DNA of 64,000 nucleotides. Source: Aldersonia sp. NBC_00410. Its GTDB lineage: Bacteria; Actinomycetota; Actinomycetes; Mycobacteriales; Mycobacteriaceae. Below the pieces are notes generated by a model, which searched no databases, had not been told where the DNA came from, and saw nothing but the letters and a program-made list of their open reading frames with translations. The stretch covers positions 186,001 to 250,000 of the forward strand of contig NZ_JAPENM010000005.1 in NCBI RefSeq assembly GCF_026342035.1, given 5' to 3'. Shown piece after piece: positions 23,561 to 32,186 of this stretch. The translations under genes were made by a program, and so were the position numbers. How positions within the stretch are numbered: position 1 is the stretch's first letter; every line of letters starts with the position of its first letter.

Positions 23561-23907
23561 CCTCGACCGAATCGCGAGCCGACCGATTCACTCGCGAATT
23601 GTCCGAACTGAAGATCCCGGACCCGTCCAGCGGACGGTCGAGCCTGTGGCTGCGACTCGGCCTCACGATGATGCTCGCCGGCCCGGTGATCGGCATCATC
23701 GCCTACTTCATGTCGCACACCACGTCCAACCCGCTCGTTCAGCGTGACGCGATCATTCTGGCGATTCTCGGCGTTTCGGTGGGTATCGCGGGTGCGGCGA
23801 TCTACCTGCGCTACTCACTGACCGGGTTCCTGCGGTTCTGGATGGCGCGCCAGTCGTTCGAATTCGCTGCAATCTCCGATCGAATCGAGAAGGGAGACCG
23901 GTCATGA
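23557..23907 (+). CDS. Small two-helix membrane protein in the transporter operon
   Basis: This 116-residue protein has two hydrophobic segments (LRLGLTMMLAGPVIGIIAYF and AIILAILGVSVGIAGAAIYL) between a charged N-terminus and a C-terminal amphipathic tail. I do not recognise a family. ATGA overlaps on both sides embed it between the ABC ATPase and the next small gene, so it is probably made with the transporter. An accessory or assembly subunit is the simplest guess, not shown by sequence. Confidence 0.75.
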   Translation: MTSTESRADRFTRELSELKIPDPSSGRSSLWLRLGLTMMLAGPVIGIIAYFMSHTTSNPLVQRDAIILAILGVSVGIAGAAIYLRYSLTGFLRFWMARQSFEFAAISDRIEKGDRS

Positions 23908-24215
23908 CCACTCCGGCACTGAAGTCCGGAAGCCAGCTCGCAAGCACCGTCTGCACGACGCGCGTTGTGGTGGTTCGCCTCCCGGCGGATCGCACGCCCG
24001 AGATCGCCTGTGGCGGTGCGCCGATGGTGGCCGCGCCTCCCGGGCGGCCGGACACCAAGGGGCTCACAAACCCGGCGACGCTGATCGGCAAACGGTATGT
24101 CGATGCCGACGAGACCGTCGAGTTGCTCTGCACCGCACCCGGTACCGGGGAGTTGTCCTGCGATGGCGTACCGATGACCATCAAAGCCGCCAAGGCGCTC
24201 CCCGCTTCGGACTGA
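23904..24215 (+). CDS. Small cysteine-containing protein with a duplicated C-x-G-x-P-M motif
   Basis: This 103-residue soluble protein contains ACGGAPM (residues 35-41) and SCDGVPM (85-91), each preceded by a similar short strand. It also has Cys17 and Cys76, so it looks like an internal duplication with two Cys pairs. I cannot name a family. The four cysteines could bind metal or form disulfides. It overlaps the membrane-protein gene by ATGA and is followed by a 65-bp gap before the ACAD. It may be an adaptor or chaperone of the uptake or activation step; this is speculative. Confidence 0.72.
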   Translation: MTTPALKSGSQLASTVCTTRVVVVRLPADRTPEIACGGAPMVAAPPGRPDTKGLTNPATLIGKRYVDADETVELLCTAPGTGELSCDGVPMTIKAAKALPASD

Positions 24216-24280
24216 CCAGCTGAGCTAAGGACAACGCCAATGACGTTGGACGATTTCGCAACCCGATTCCGAGGAGCGGC

Positions 24281-25474
24281 GTGACGGAGCAGATGAACAG
24301 CGAGGGAATGAGCTTCGAGCTGAGCGAGGATCAGCAGCTGATCCGATCCTCGGTGGCCGAGCTGGCCCGCAAGTTCGACGATCAGTACTGGATGGAGAAG
24401 GATCTCGCGCACGAGTTCCCGCACGAGTTCTACAAGGCGATCGCCGATGGCGGTTGGCTCGGCATCACGATCCCGGAGGAGTACGGCGGGCACGGGATGG
24501 GGATCACCGAGGCATCGCTGATCCTCGAGGAGGTGGCGCGCTCCGGCGGTGGCATGAACGCTGCCACCGCGATCCACTTGTCCATCTTCGGGATGCATCC
24601 GGTGGTAAAACACGGTTCTGAAGAGCTCAAACAGCGGACATTGCCACGGATCGTGAACGGTGATCTGCACGTGTGCTTCGGGGTGACCGAGCCCGGTGCC
24701 GGGCTCGACACGTCGCGTATCACGACCTTCGCCCGGCGGGATGGCGAGCACTATGTCGTCAACGGACGCAAGGTGTGGATCTCCAAGGCGCTCGAGTCGG
24801 AGAAGATCCTGCTGCTTACCCGGACCCAGCGCTACGACGAGGTCACCAAGAAGACCGACGGCATGACGCTGTTCCTCACCGACCTCGATCGCGACCACGT
24901 CGATATCCGGCCGATCCGCAAGATGGGCCGCAATGCGGTGTCGTCGAACGAGTTGTTCATCGATGACTTGAGAATTCCCGTCGAGGACCGCGTCGGCGAG
25001 GAGGGCAAGGGTTTTCAGTACCTGCTCGACGGGCTGAACCCGGAGCGCATGCTCATTGCCGCCGAGGCGCTCGGCCTCGGCCGCGTCTCGCTCGACCGGG
25101 CCGTGCGGTACGCCAACGAACGCGTCGTTTTCGATCGCCCGATCGGGATGAACCAGGGGATCCAGTTCCCGCTCGCCGATTCGCTCACGCATCTCGATGC
25201 CGCCGAATTGGTGCTGCGCAAGGCGACCTGGCTCTACGACAACGGAAAGCCCTGTGGCCGTGAGGCGAACACGGCGAAGTACCTGTGCGCCGATGCCGGG
25301 TTCACAGCCGCGGACCGTGCGATACAGACCCACGGTGGCATGGGCTATTCCGAGGAATACAACGTCGCGCGGTACTTCCGTGAGGCACGCGTCATGAAGA
25401 TTGCGCCGATCAGCCAGGAAATGATCCTGAACTATCTGGGATCTCATGTCATGGGAATGCCGAGGAGCTACTAG
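24281..25474 (+). CDS. Acyl-CoA dehydrogenase
   Basis: A 397-residue single-chain ACAD. CFGVTEPGAGLDTSRI and VVNGRKVWISKALESEK form the flavin region. The candidate catalytic Glu lies in GLNPERMLIAAEALG, as in isovaleryl-CoA dehydrogenase, and HGGMGYSEEYNVARYFREARV closes the active site. It has no short partner, unlike the paired ACADs. The GTG at 24281 follows GAGGAG; the preceding 65 bp show nothing else. It is coexpressed with the transporter and the following SDR, whose ATG abuts its TAG. Confidence 0.9.
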   Translation: MTEQMNSEGMSFELSEDQQLIRSSVAELARKFDDQYWMEKDLAHEFPHEFYKAIADGGWLGITIPEEYGGHGMGITEASLILEEVARSGGGMNAATAIHLSIFGMHPVVKHGSEELKQRTLPRIVNGDLHVCFGVTEPGAGLDTSRITTFARRDGEHYVVNGRKVWISKALESEKILLLTRTQRYDEVTKKTDGMTLFLTDLDRDHVDIRPIRKMGRNAVSSNELFIDDLRIPVEDRVGEEGKGFQYLLDGLNPERMLIAAEALGLGRVSLDRAVRYANERVVFDRPIGMNQGIQFPLADSLTHLDAAELVLRKATWLYDNGKPCGREANTAKYLCADAGFTAADRAIQTHGGMGYSEEYNVARYFREARVMKIAPISQEMILNYLGSHVMGMPRSY

Positions 25475-26242
25475 ATGGCCGAGAAGAAATCGCTATTCGA
25501 TCTGACCGGGCGTGTGGCGTTGGTGACCGGCGCCGCGGGCGGTATCGGCGCGGCGGTGGCCGAGGCGCTCGCCGACGCCGGTGCCACCGTGCTGGTCACG
25601 GATGTCAATCCCGATGCGGCTGCCGCAGTCGCAGAGCGGATTTCGGCAAATGGCGGCAAGGCGGACAGCATTGGTCTCGACGTGACCGATCGGGAGTCGG
25701 CCGACGCGGCGGTGGCCCGCGCTGCGGGTCTCGGTTCGGGTTCGCTGCATATCGTGGTGAACAACGCAGGTGTGACCGACCCGGCGATGTTCGGCGCCAC
25801 ATCCGCCGACAGCATGCGCAAGTTGTACGAGGTGCACTTGCTGGGCGCCTTCAACTGCTCGCAGGCGGCGCTGCCGTTCCTGCCGACAGACGGCACCGGG
25901 CGCATCATCAACGTGACGTCGTCGGCGGGAATCGTCGGCACGCTCGGCCAGGTGAACTACTCGGCGGCGAAGGCCGGCATCATCGGTCTCACCAAATCGC
26001 TCGCCCGCGAGCTCGCGCGCAAGCAAATTTGTGTGAACGCGCTGGCTCCGCTCGCAGCGACACCGATGACGGACACGATCCGCACCGACGAGAAGTTCGC
26101 GGCGACGATGCTCAACCGAATCCTGTTGCGGCGCTGGGCCGAGCCCTCGGAGGTTGCCGGCGCGTTCGTGTTCCTTGCCTCCGACGCGGCGTCCTTTGTG
26201 ACCGGGCAGGTGCTGCCGGTGGATGGCGGCATGGTGATGTGA
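25475..26242 (+). CDS. SDR oxidoreductase, FabG-like
   Basis: A 255-residue classical SDR. The cofactor loop is TGAAGGIGA, strand beta-2 ends in TDVNPD (NAD-type), and NNAG, Ser in TSSAG and YSAAK complete the catalytic set. The C-terminus VTGQVLPVDGGMVM is typical. It probably oxidises a 3-hydroxyacyl-CoA made in this operon. The ATG abuts the ACAD stop, and its TGA shares a base with the ATG of the CoA-transferase. Confidence 0.9.
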   Translation: MAEKKSLFDLTGRVALVTGAAGGIGAAVAEALADAGATVLVTDVNPDAAAAVAERISANGGKADSIGLDVTDRESADAAVARAAGLGSGSLHIVVNNAGVTDPAMFGATSADSMRKLYEVHLLGAFNCSQAALPFLPTDGTGRIINVTSSAGIVGTLGQVNYSAAKAGIIGLTKSLARELARKQICVNALAPLAATPMTDTIRTDEKFAATMLNRILLRRWAEPSEVAGAFVFLASDAASFVTGQVLPVDGGMVM

Positions 26243-27519
26243 TGCCGGATTCTTCGGCACCGGCCGGCCCCGCAGCCTCCGCTGCGGGGCCGCTCGCCGG
26301 TATCACCGTGGTCACCCTCGAGCAGGCGGTGGCCGCGCCGATGTGCACGCGCGTGCTCGCCGATTTCGGCGCGCGGGTGATCAAGGTGGAGAACCCGAAG
26401 GGCGGGGACTTTGCCCGCGATTACGACACAGTCGTGAATGGCCTTGCGGCGCACTTTGTCTGGGCCAACCGCGGCAAAGAGTCGGTGACGCTGAATCTCA
26501 AGTCGCCGGAGGGCCTCGAGGTGCTGCACCGGCTGCTCGATGGCGCCGATGCGCTCGTCTCGAATCTGGCCCCGGGCGCCATGGCGAGGCTCGGGCTCGC
26601 CGGTTCGGGGCTGAAGCAGCGCTACCCCGATCTGATCTCGGTCGAGATCGACGGATACGGCCAGGGCGGCCCGTTGTCTCACAAGCGTGCATACGACCTG
26701 CTGATTCAGGCGGAATCCGGGGCATGCTCGGTAACCGGTACGCCGGACCAGCCGGCCAAACCCGGTCCGCCCGTGGCGGATATCTCGACCGGGCTGTACG
26801 CGGCCATCTCCATCCTGGCGACGCTGTGCGGCAGGCAGCGTAGCGGCGCGGCTACGACCGGTCCCATCACGGTGAGCCTGTTCGACACCATGATGGATCT
26901 CATGGGCTACCCACTCACCTACACCCAGCATTCCGGTATCGAGCAGCAGCCACTCGGCATGAGTTCGCCCGCGGTCGCGCCCTACGGCGCCTTCCGCACC
27001 GCCGACGGGCAGACCGTGATCCTCGGCACGACGAATGACCGTGAATGGCAGCGGCTGGCCCGAGACATCATCGGCCGCAACGACCTTGCCGACGACCCGA
27101 CATTCGCCACGAACAGTGACCGGGTCGCGAACCGCGCGGTGCTCGACGAGGCGATCGGAGCGTGGTGCGCCCAGCACGATCTCGACCACGTGCAGAAGAT
27201 CGCCGACGACGCGGGCATCGGGAACTCGCGATACAACACGACGACCGATGTGCTCGCGCATCCGCAGTTGACCGCACGCGACCGGTGGCGGCAGGTGGAG
27301 ACCTCGGCCGGGCCGATTCCGGCGCTGTTGCCACCGGCGATCATCAGCGGCTTCGAATACGAGATGGGCGCCGTCCCCGGACTGGGCGAGCATACCGATG
27401 TCATATTGACCGAACTCGGCTTCGACCCCGCGGCCATTACCGGCCTGCGGGTGCGCGGAGCCATCGGTCCCAGCTATGGCACCGCCGATACAAACGACGA
27501 AACGCACAGTGGGAGTTGA
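26242..27519 (+). CDS. CaiB/BaiF family CoA-transferase (class III)
   Basis: A 425-residue class III CoA-transferase. LEQAVAAPMCTRVLADFGARVIKVE is the usual N-terminal Rossmann start (shown by TRVLADFGARVIKVE). The nucleophilic Asp is in HKRAYDLLIQAESG, and YGQGGPLS is also conserved. It should move CoA between carboxylates and so activate the imported acid without ATP. The start overlaps the SDR stop by one base (TGATG). A second CaiB/BaiF gene lies at 54261. Confidence 0.9.
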   Translation: MPDSSAPAGPAASAAGPLAGITVVTLEQAVAAPMCTRVLADFGARVIKVENPKGGDFARDYDTVVNGLAAHFVWANRGKESVTLNLKSPEGLEVLHRLLDGADALVSNLAPGAMARLGLAGSGLKQRYPDLISVEIDGYGQGGPLSHKRAYDLLIQAESGACSVTGTPDQPAKPGPPVADISTGLYAAISILATLCGRQRSGAATTGPITVSLFDTMMDLMGYPLTYTQHSGIEQQPLGMSSPAVAPYGAFRTADGQTVILGTTNDREWQRLARDIIGRNDLADDPTFATNSDRVANRAVLDEAIGAWCAQHDLDHVQKIADDAGIGNSRYNTTTDVLAHPQLTARDRWRQVETSAGPIPALLPPAIISGFEYEMGAVPGLGEHTDVILTELGFDPAAITGLRVRGAIGPSYGTADTNDETHSGS

Positions 27520-27521
27520 CC

Positions 27522-28670
27522 TTGCGCCGACATCTGTACACCGCCGACCATGAGGCATTCCGGGAACTGGCCCGGAAGTTCGTGGAAAAAGAAGTGGCAC
27601 CGAACTATCCGGCCTGGGAGAAGGCCGGTCAGATTCCACGCGAGGTCTTCAAGCAGCTCGGATCACTCGGCATGCTCGGTGTGGCAATCCCCGAGGAATA
27701 CGGCGGTGGTGGGCTGCCGGATTACCGCTACAACGCGGTGCTGCAGGAGGAGGCGGCCCGTGCCCTGGTCACCCTGGGCACGGTACGTACCCAGCTCGAC
27801 GTGATTCTGCCGTACTTCCTGGAGTACGCGAATGAGGAGCAGCGCGGCCGGTGGTTCGCTGGTCTGGCGACGGGGGAGCTACTCACCGCGGTCGCGATGA
27901 CCGAGCCCGGCACCGGCTCGGACCTGGCCGGGGTTCGCACCACGGCGGTGCGGGATGGCGACCTTTACGTGCTCAACGGCGCGAAGACATTCATCACCGG
28001 TGGTCTGCTCGCCGATCTCGTGATCGTAGTGGCCCGGACGTCGACCGACCCGGACAACCGCCGCGCCGGGCTCAGCCTGCTCGTCGTCGAAGACGGGATG
28101 GCCGGGTTCGAGCGTGGCCGGGTACTCGACAAGATGGGCTGCCGGGTGCAGGACACGGTCGAGTTGTCGTTCAACGACGTGCGGGTGCCGGCGGCCAACC
28201 TGCTGGGTGCGGAAGGCGCGGCGTTCGGCTACCTCGGACACAATCTCCCGCAGGAGCGCATCACGGTCGCGGTCGGTTCGGTTGCCCAGGCGAAGGCGGC
28301 GGTCGCCGCGACGATCGAGTACACCAAGGAACGTAAGGCCTTCGGTCAACCGGTGGCGTCCTTCCAGAACACCAAGTTCGAGCTCGCGGGCATGACGGCC
28401 GAGCTCGAGGCCGCCCAGACGATGGTCGACGCTGCTGTCGCCGAGCTTGTCGAGGGCGAGCTGTCCGGCGCCGACGCGGCGAAGGTGAAGCTTTTCTGCA
28501 CCGAGTTGCAGGGCCGGGTCGTCGACCGCTGCCTGCAGCTTTTCGGTGGGTACGGCTACATGATGGAGTACCCGATTGCGCGGCTGTACACCGATGCGAG
28601 GGTGGCCCGGATCTACGCAGGTACCAGCGAGGTGATGCGCACAATCATTGCCAAATCGCTCGGACTGTGA
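27522..28670 (+). CDS. Acyl-CoA dehydrogenase
   Basis: A 382-residue ACAD with VAMTEPGTGSDLAGV, VLNGAKTFITGGLLADL, the candidate Glu in LPQERITVAVG, and LFGGYGYMMEYPIARLYTDARV ending in YAGTSEVMRTIIAKSLGL. It looks fully catalytic as a homotetramer. The TTG at 27522 follows GGGAG. It is the last gene of the rightward unit 17027-28670. The 118 bp that follow carry no gene, only the palindrome at 28745. Confidence 0.9.
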   Translation: MRRHLYTADHEAFRELARKFVEKEVAPNYPAWEKAGQIPREVFKQLGSLGMLGVAIPEEYGGGGLPDYRYNAVLQEEAARALVTLGTVRTQLDVILPYFLEYANEEQRGRWFAGLATGELLTAVAMTEPGTGSDLAGVRTTAVRDGDLYVLNGAKTFITGGLLADLVIVVARTSTDPDNRRAGLSLLVVEDGMAGFERGRVLDKMGCRVQDTVELSFNDVRVPAANLLGAEGAAFGYLGHNLPQERITVAVGSVAQAKAAVAATIEYTKERKAFGQPVASFQNTKFELAGMTAELEAAQTMVDAAVAELVEGELSGADAAKVKLFCTELQGRVVDRCLQLFGGYGYMMEYPIARLYTDARVARIYAGTSEVMRTIIAKSLGL

Positions 28671-28744
28671 GTGGACCGAGTACTCGGCGTGTGAGCTGAG
28701 CCATGAAAAAATCCGGGTGCGACTCTTGTCACATGCGGGAAACC

Positions 28745-28768
28745 GACCTACTGTGTGTTCGGTAGGTC
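28745..28768. promoter_or_regulatory. Operator-like palindrome in front of the second tetR
   Basis: GACCTAC and GTAGGTC are exact inverted 7-mers separated by 10 bp, ending 20 bp before the GTG of the TetR gene at 28789. The sequence is unrelated to the GAGAAT repeat, so it is probably the autoregulatory site of this second TetR. Confidence 0.6.
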
Positions 28769-28788
28769 TGTCGAAGTAGAGGTATTCG

Positions 28789-29394
28789 GTGTCCGATCAA
28801 CGGCCATATGCCACGTTGCTCGCCAAAGGCGAGGATCGTAAACAGCGCATCCTGATCGTCGCGCAGCGCCTGCTTGCGCGAAACGGGTGGCGTGGCACGA
28901 CGCTCGCACAGATAGCGTCGGCGGCCGGCGTCAGCCCCGCAGGACTGCTGCATCATTTTGAGTCGAAGGACCAGTTGCTGCATGCAGTGCTAGACGCTCG
29001 TGACATCGACGACGATGTTCATGCAAACCGCTCGGGTGATCTCCTCGAGGAGATCGAGCGGGTTGTGCAACGGTTCGAACGATCTCCCGACCTGGTGGGA
29101 ATGTACGTAGTCCTCCTGGTCGAGAATCTCGAACCCGACGCGCCGCTGCATGACCGCCTACAGGCGCGGTACCGCTTCGCAGTCGACAGCGTCGCCGAGT
29201 TCTTGCGACGAGGTCAGCTGGAGGGTCGGTATCGAGCGGACCTGGATGCGGCCACCAAGGCCGTGGAGATTGTCGCCTTCATCAACGGGATGGAAACATC
29301 ATGGTTGCTCGATCCATCGATTCCACTGAAGAACGTCTTCAAGGAGTACATTCGCTCGCTAGCGTTAGAGCTCTCGCACGAAAGCACGAACTGA
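28789..29394 (+). CDS. TetR-family transcriptional regulator
   Basis: A 201-residue TetR regulator. The HTH is seen in GWRGTTLAQIASAAGVSPAGLLHHFESKDQLL (core TLAQIASAAGVS and LLHHF). The rest is a helical effector domain. The GTG at 28789 is close behind the inverted repeat at 28745-28768. It stands alone after the transporter operon, and its end overlaps the unknown gene that follows. It may regulate itself and that gene; its link to the catabolic operons is unclear. Confidence 0.85.
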   Translation: MSDQRPYATLLAKGEDRKQRILIVAQRLLARNGWRGTTLAQIASAAGVSPAGLLHHFESKDQLLHAVLDARDIDDDVHANRSGDLLEEIERVVQRFERSPDLVGMYVVLLVENLEPDAPLHDRLQARYRFAVDSVAEFLRRGQLEGRYRADLDAATKAVEIVAFINGMETSWLLDPSIPLKNVFKEYIRSLALELSHESTN

Positions 29395-29894
29395 GGTACC
29401 GCCTGGCGATCATCGCCCCGACGACTGCCGAAGTGGTGCAGTACGCCGGTGGCTGGCTCTACGACCGGATGATGGCCGGCTGGGACGTCACCGTCCACGT
29501 CCGTGAGCTCGGCGACGTGCGTCCGCTGCAGATCCTCGGCGCGACGCCGCTCGAACTCGAAGAGTCCCTCGGTTCACCCGACCATGGCCCGATGCCGCAG
29601 GCGATCGCCGTCTCGACGAGCATGTTCGAAACGGACGTGCGGGTGCGCGAGGGGATGCTCGCCGCGCTCGACGACGCCGATTACGAGGTTCGCCTCTGGG
29701 GCGACCGCCTGCCGAACGAACTCGGCCGCCGTTGCGCGCCGACCCAGCATCGACTCAGTGTCGCGGCGCGCGCGTTCAAGTCCCGCGCACTCGCGGCGGT
29801 CGGCACGGGCTTCCCGATCGATGCGTTCGAATCCTTCTGCGGCGCAGCGCATGCCAAGTTCCCGAGCACCGCGGATCTCGTCTCGGCGATGTGA
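29301..29894 (+). CDS. Conserved-looking protein of unknown function overlapping tetR
   Basis: This 197-residue frame has convincing codon use beyond 29395. The conserved-looking core begins at RYRLAIIAPTTAEVVQ and GGWLYDRMMAGWDVTV and ends near residue 197. I do not recognise a family. The ATG at 29301 would overlap tetR by 94 bp; no better ATG, GTG or TTG is in frame before the core, so the true start is uncertain. It ends 20 bp before a strong bidirectional hairpin. Cotranscription with the TetR gene is likely. Confidence 0.65.
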   Translation: MVARSIDSTEERLQGVHSLASVRALARKHELRYRLAIIAPTTAEVVQYAGGWLYDRMMAGWDVTVHVRELGDVRPLQILGATPLELEESLGSPDHGPMPQAIAVSTSMFETDVRVREGMLAALDDADYEVRLWGDRLPNELGRRCAPTQHRLSVAARAFKSRALAAVGTGFPIDAFESFCGAAHAKFPSTADLVSAM

Positions 29895-29913
29895 TCGTTC
29901 CCAAGCTGCAAAA

Positions 29914-29951
29914 CGAGGGTGGCCCGGGCCGTGTGGACCGGGCCACCCTCG
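29914..29951. terminator. Bidirectional hairpin between convergent genes
   Basis: CGAGGGTGGCCCGG and CCGGGCCACCCTCG form a perfect 14-bp stem with a 10-base loop. It lies between the stop at 29894 (rightward) and the stop at 29961 (leftward) and serves both. Confidence 0.85.
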
Positions 29952-29960
29952 GTTCAGCTG

Positions 29961-30260
29961 CTAGGTGCAGCCATCGCCGCTGATCAGACCTCCGATGGCG
30001 GCGAGAGTGCCGCCCGAGCACTGCGGCAGGTTGTTGTATCCGAATGGCGGTTGCGACGGCGTGTACGTCAACCCCGGGGCGGGGGACGGAGTATCCGGTC
30101 GCGGCGAACAGTAGTAACTGCCCTGCAAGGCGCCGCCGTTGCAATCGTCGGCGAGCGCGGTTCCTGCCCCAACGAACATCACGGCGGGTGCGATTGCGGC
30201 GGCTGCCGCCACCCCCAATGCCGCGATTCGCCGCTTCGACTTGCTGTGGGTGGTGTTCAT
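29961..30260 (-). CDS. Small secreted cysteine-containing protein
   Basis: A 99-residue precursor. The N-terminus MNTTHSKSKRR is followed by a hydrophobic Ala-rich core and a likely signal-peptidase I site after TALA. The mature part of about 60 residues starts DDCNGG and has four Cys, a Pro-rich middle (PRPDTPSPAPG) and a Gly-rich end. I recognise no function; small secreted proteins like this are common in mycolic-acid bacteria. The ATG at 30260 follows GGAAGAGG. The 164 bp upstream (30261-30424) contain no gene, and presumably its promoter. Confidence 0.75.
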   Translation of the reverse strand: MNTTHSKSKRRIAALGVAAAAAIAPAVMFVGAGTALADDCNGGALQGSYYCSPRPDTPSPAPGLTYTPSQPPFGYNNLPQCSGGTLAAIGGLISGDGCT

Positions 30261-30424
30261 GATCGTGCCTCTTCCCTGAATCACGGCGATTCCGTCGGTG
30301 ATGGGTGACATCCCGGCGGGATCCTGTCCTGGAGAAAGCATGAACCGGAGCCGCTGAGCGGTCGATGGGGAGAATTACCCGTTAACGATCGACGACGCCG
30401 CTCGGATGGGTCGATCGCGGAGCG

Positions 30425-31195
30425 TCACCGCAGGATTGTGCCGCCGTCGACGTTGAGGACCTGACCGGTTATCCAGGCGCCGTCGTCGGACATGAGGAAG
30501 GCGACCATTGCTGCGACGTCATCGCTTTCGCCGACCCGCGGGCTCCGCATTCGTTTCAGCGCCCCCGCCTCGAGAGCCGGCCATTGTGGCGCGGACCGGA
30601 TCGTCTCTGTCGCGGTGAAGCCCGGTGCGACTGCGTTGCAGCGGATTCCGTCCTTCCCCCAGCCGGAGGCGACGTGGCGGGTGAGCGCGCCGATGCCGGC
30701 CTTGGCCGCGGCATAGGCCGGTCGGCGCGGTTCGCCCTGGAAGGCAGCCGCGGAGGACGTGTTGACGATTGCACCGCCACCGCGGGCGAGCATGTGGGGA
30801 ATCGCGGCGCGCATGGTGAGCAGGTACCCCCGCAAGTTCACGGTCATGATGCGATCCCACGTTTCGAGTTCGATGTCGAGCACGTCGGAGTCGCCGCGCA
30901 GGGCCCGCATGTCCGCGCCCACGTTGAACAGCAGGTCGACCGCACCGAAACTCGCGATCGCGCCCTCGAACAATCTGTTTATCGAGTCGGGATCGGCGAG
31001 GTCGAAACCGAAGGCGGCGGCCGTGCCACCCACTCCGGCGATGTCGGCGGCCGTCTGCTCGGCAGCCGTCGGGTCGAGGTCACCCACCACGACCCGGCAT
31101 CCCTCGGCACCGAGTCGGCGCGCGGTCGCGGCGCCGATACCGGTCGCGCCGCCGGCGACAACGACGACCTTGCCGGCCAAGCCAGACAGACCCAT
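30425..31195 (-). CDS. SDR oxidoreductase
   Basis: A 256-residue classical SDR. The cofactor loop is AGGATGIGA, DLDPT ends strand beta-2, NVGAD replaces the usual NNAG, the catalytic Ser is in NTSSAAA and YAAAK follows. The C-terminus is GQVLNVDGGTILR. The ATG at 31195 lies behind AAGGGG, and the upstream gene stops 5 bp before it. It is the last gene of the leftward kinase/ACAD11-like operon, where LvaD-like or 3-hydroxyacyl-CoA oxidation would fit. Confidence 0.88.
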   Translation of the reverse strand: MGLSGLAGKVVVVAGGATGIGAATARRLGAEGCRVVVGDLDPTAAEQTAADIAGVGGTAAAFGFDLADPDSINRLFEGAIASFGAVDLLFNVGADMRALRGDSDVLDIELETWDRIMTVNLRGYLLTMRAAIPHMLARGGGAIVNTSSAAAFQGEPRRPAYAAAKAGIGALTRHVASGWGKDGIRCNAVAPGFTATETIRSAPQWPALEAGALKRMRSPRVGESDDVAAMVAFLMSDDGAWITGQVLNVDGGTILR

Positions 31196-31199
31196 AACG

Positions 31200-32180
31200 C
31201 TAGCCCCTTCGGTGGGAATCGAATTCGATGAGCACCTTGCCGACTGCATTACCGTCCGCCACGAGGCGCAGCGCCTGCGCCGCATCATCGAGCGCGAACC
31301 TCGCCCCGATATGCGGCACCGCACGCTGGGTGCGCAACAGCTCGATGAGCTCATCCTCGTTGCGGCGCAATTCCTTCGGATCGATGTCTTGGAACTGGAA
31401 GCCCAATATCTGCACACCCTTGACCAGGACGAGATTGAGCGGGATGCGCGGGATGGTGCCCGAAGCGAAGCCGACGGTGACGAATCGGCCGCCGCGCCGC
31501 AGCGCGCGCAGCGCCGGCTCGGACAGGTCGCCGCCGACCGGATCCACCACCGCATCCGCGCCATCCGGCAGGGCCTCGCGCAGCGCCGAACGCAGATCAC
31601 CGTCGCGATGGTTGATCAGGTGCGCTGCGCCGTACGACGCTGCGGCATCGAGCTTCTCCTGCGACGACGCCACCGCGGTGACGGAGGCGCCGAGCGCCGA
31701 CCCGAGCTGCACCGCGGCAAGTCCGACGCCGCCGCCTGCCCCGAGGACAAGCAGTCGCTGGCCTGGCTCGAGCCGGGCCACCGAGCGCAGCGTGTGATAT
31801 GCCGTCCGGTGCGCGACACCGAAAGCGGCCGCGATGCGGTCGTCGACGCCGTCGGGGATTCGGTTGAGCTTGGCGGCCGCAGCGACAATCTCCTCGGCAA
31901 AGGCACCGACGATTCCGGTTCCGCTGACCCGGTCACCGACGGCGAGTTCGGTCACCTCGGGCCCGATTTCGATCACCTCACCGGCGTACTCGCTGCCCGG
32001 CACGAAGGGTGGCGGCACGCTGATTTGGTACTTGTCGGCGATGACGAGGACGTCCGGGAAGTTGACCGCCGCCGCGCCCACCCGGACGCGCACCTGACCC
32101 GACTGCGGCTCGGGCGACGGCAGATCCTCGACGCGGACAACCTCGGGCGGCCCGTAGGACGGGCAGACGACGGCGCGCAT
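31200..32180 (-). CDS. NADPH:quinone oxidoreductase-like MDR protein (zinc-independent)
   Basis: A 326-residue medium-chain reductase. The GroES-like N-terminus has AAAVNFPDVLVIADKYQ and PGSEYAGEV. The Rossmann domain starts at LVLGAGGGVGLAAVQLG. No catalytic-zinc Cys/His set is present, so it is of the quinone/enoyl reductase type that reduces conjugated C=C or quinones with NADPH. It sits between an SDR and a crotonase in one operon, so reduction or oxidation of an enoyl-CoA intermediate is plausible. Confidence 0.88.
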   Translation of the reverse strand: MRAVVCPSYGPPEVVRVEDLPSPEPQSGQVRVRVGAAAVNFPDVLVIADKYQISVPPPFVPGSEYAGEVIEIGPEVTELAVGDRVSGTGIVGAFAEEIVAAAAKLNRIPDGVDDRIAAAFGVAHRTAYHTLRSVARLEPGQRLLVLGAGGGVGLAAVQLGSALGASVTAVASSQEKLDAAASYGAAHLINHRDGDLRSALREALPDGADAVVDPVGGDLSEPALRALRRGGRFVTVGFASGTIPRIPLNLVLVKGVQILGFQFQDIDPKELRRNEDELIELLRTQRAVPHIGARFALDDAAQALRLVADGNAVGKVLIEFDSHRRG

Positions 32181-32186
32181 CTCGGC

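Noticed and set aside
24216-24280. tRNA-like string around GACCAGCTGAGCTAAGG
   Set aside because: It resembles a D-arm sequence but no acceptor, anticodon or T arm can be folded around it in the 65-bp gap.
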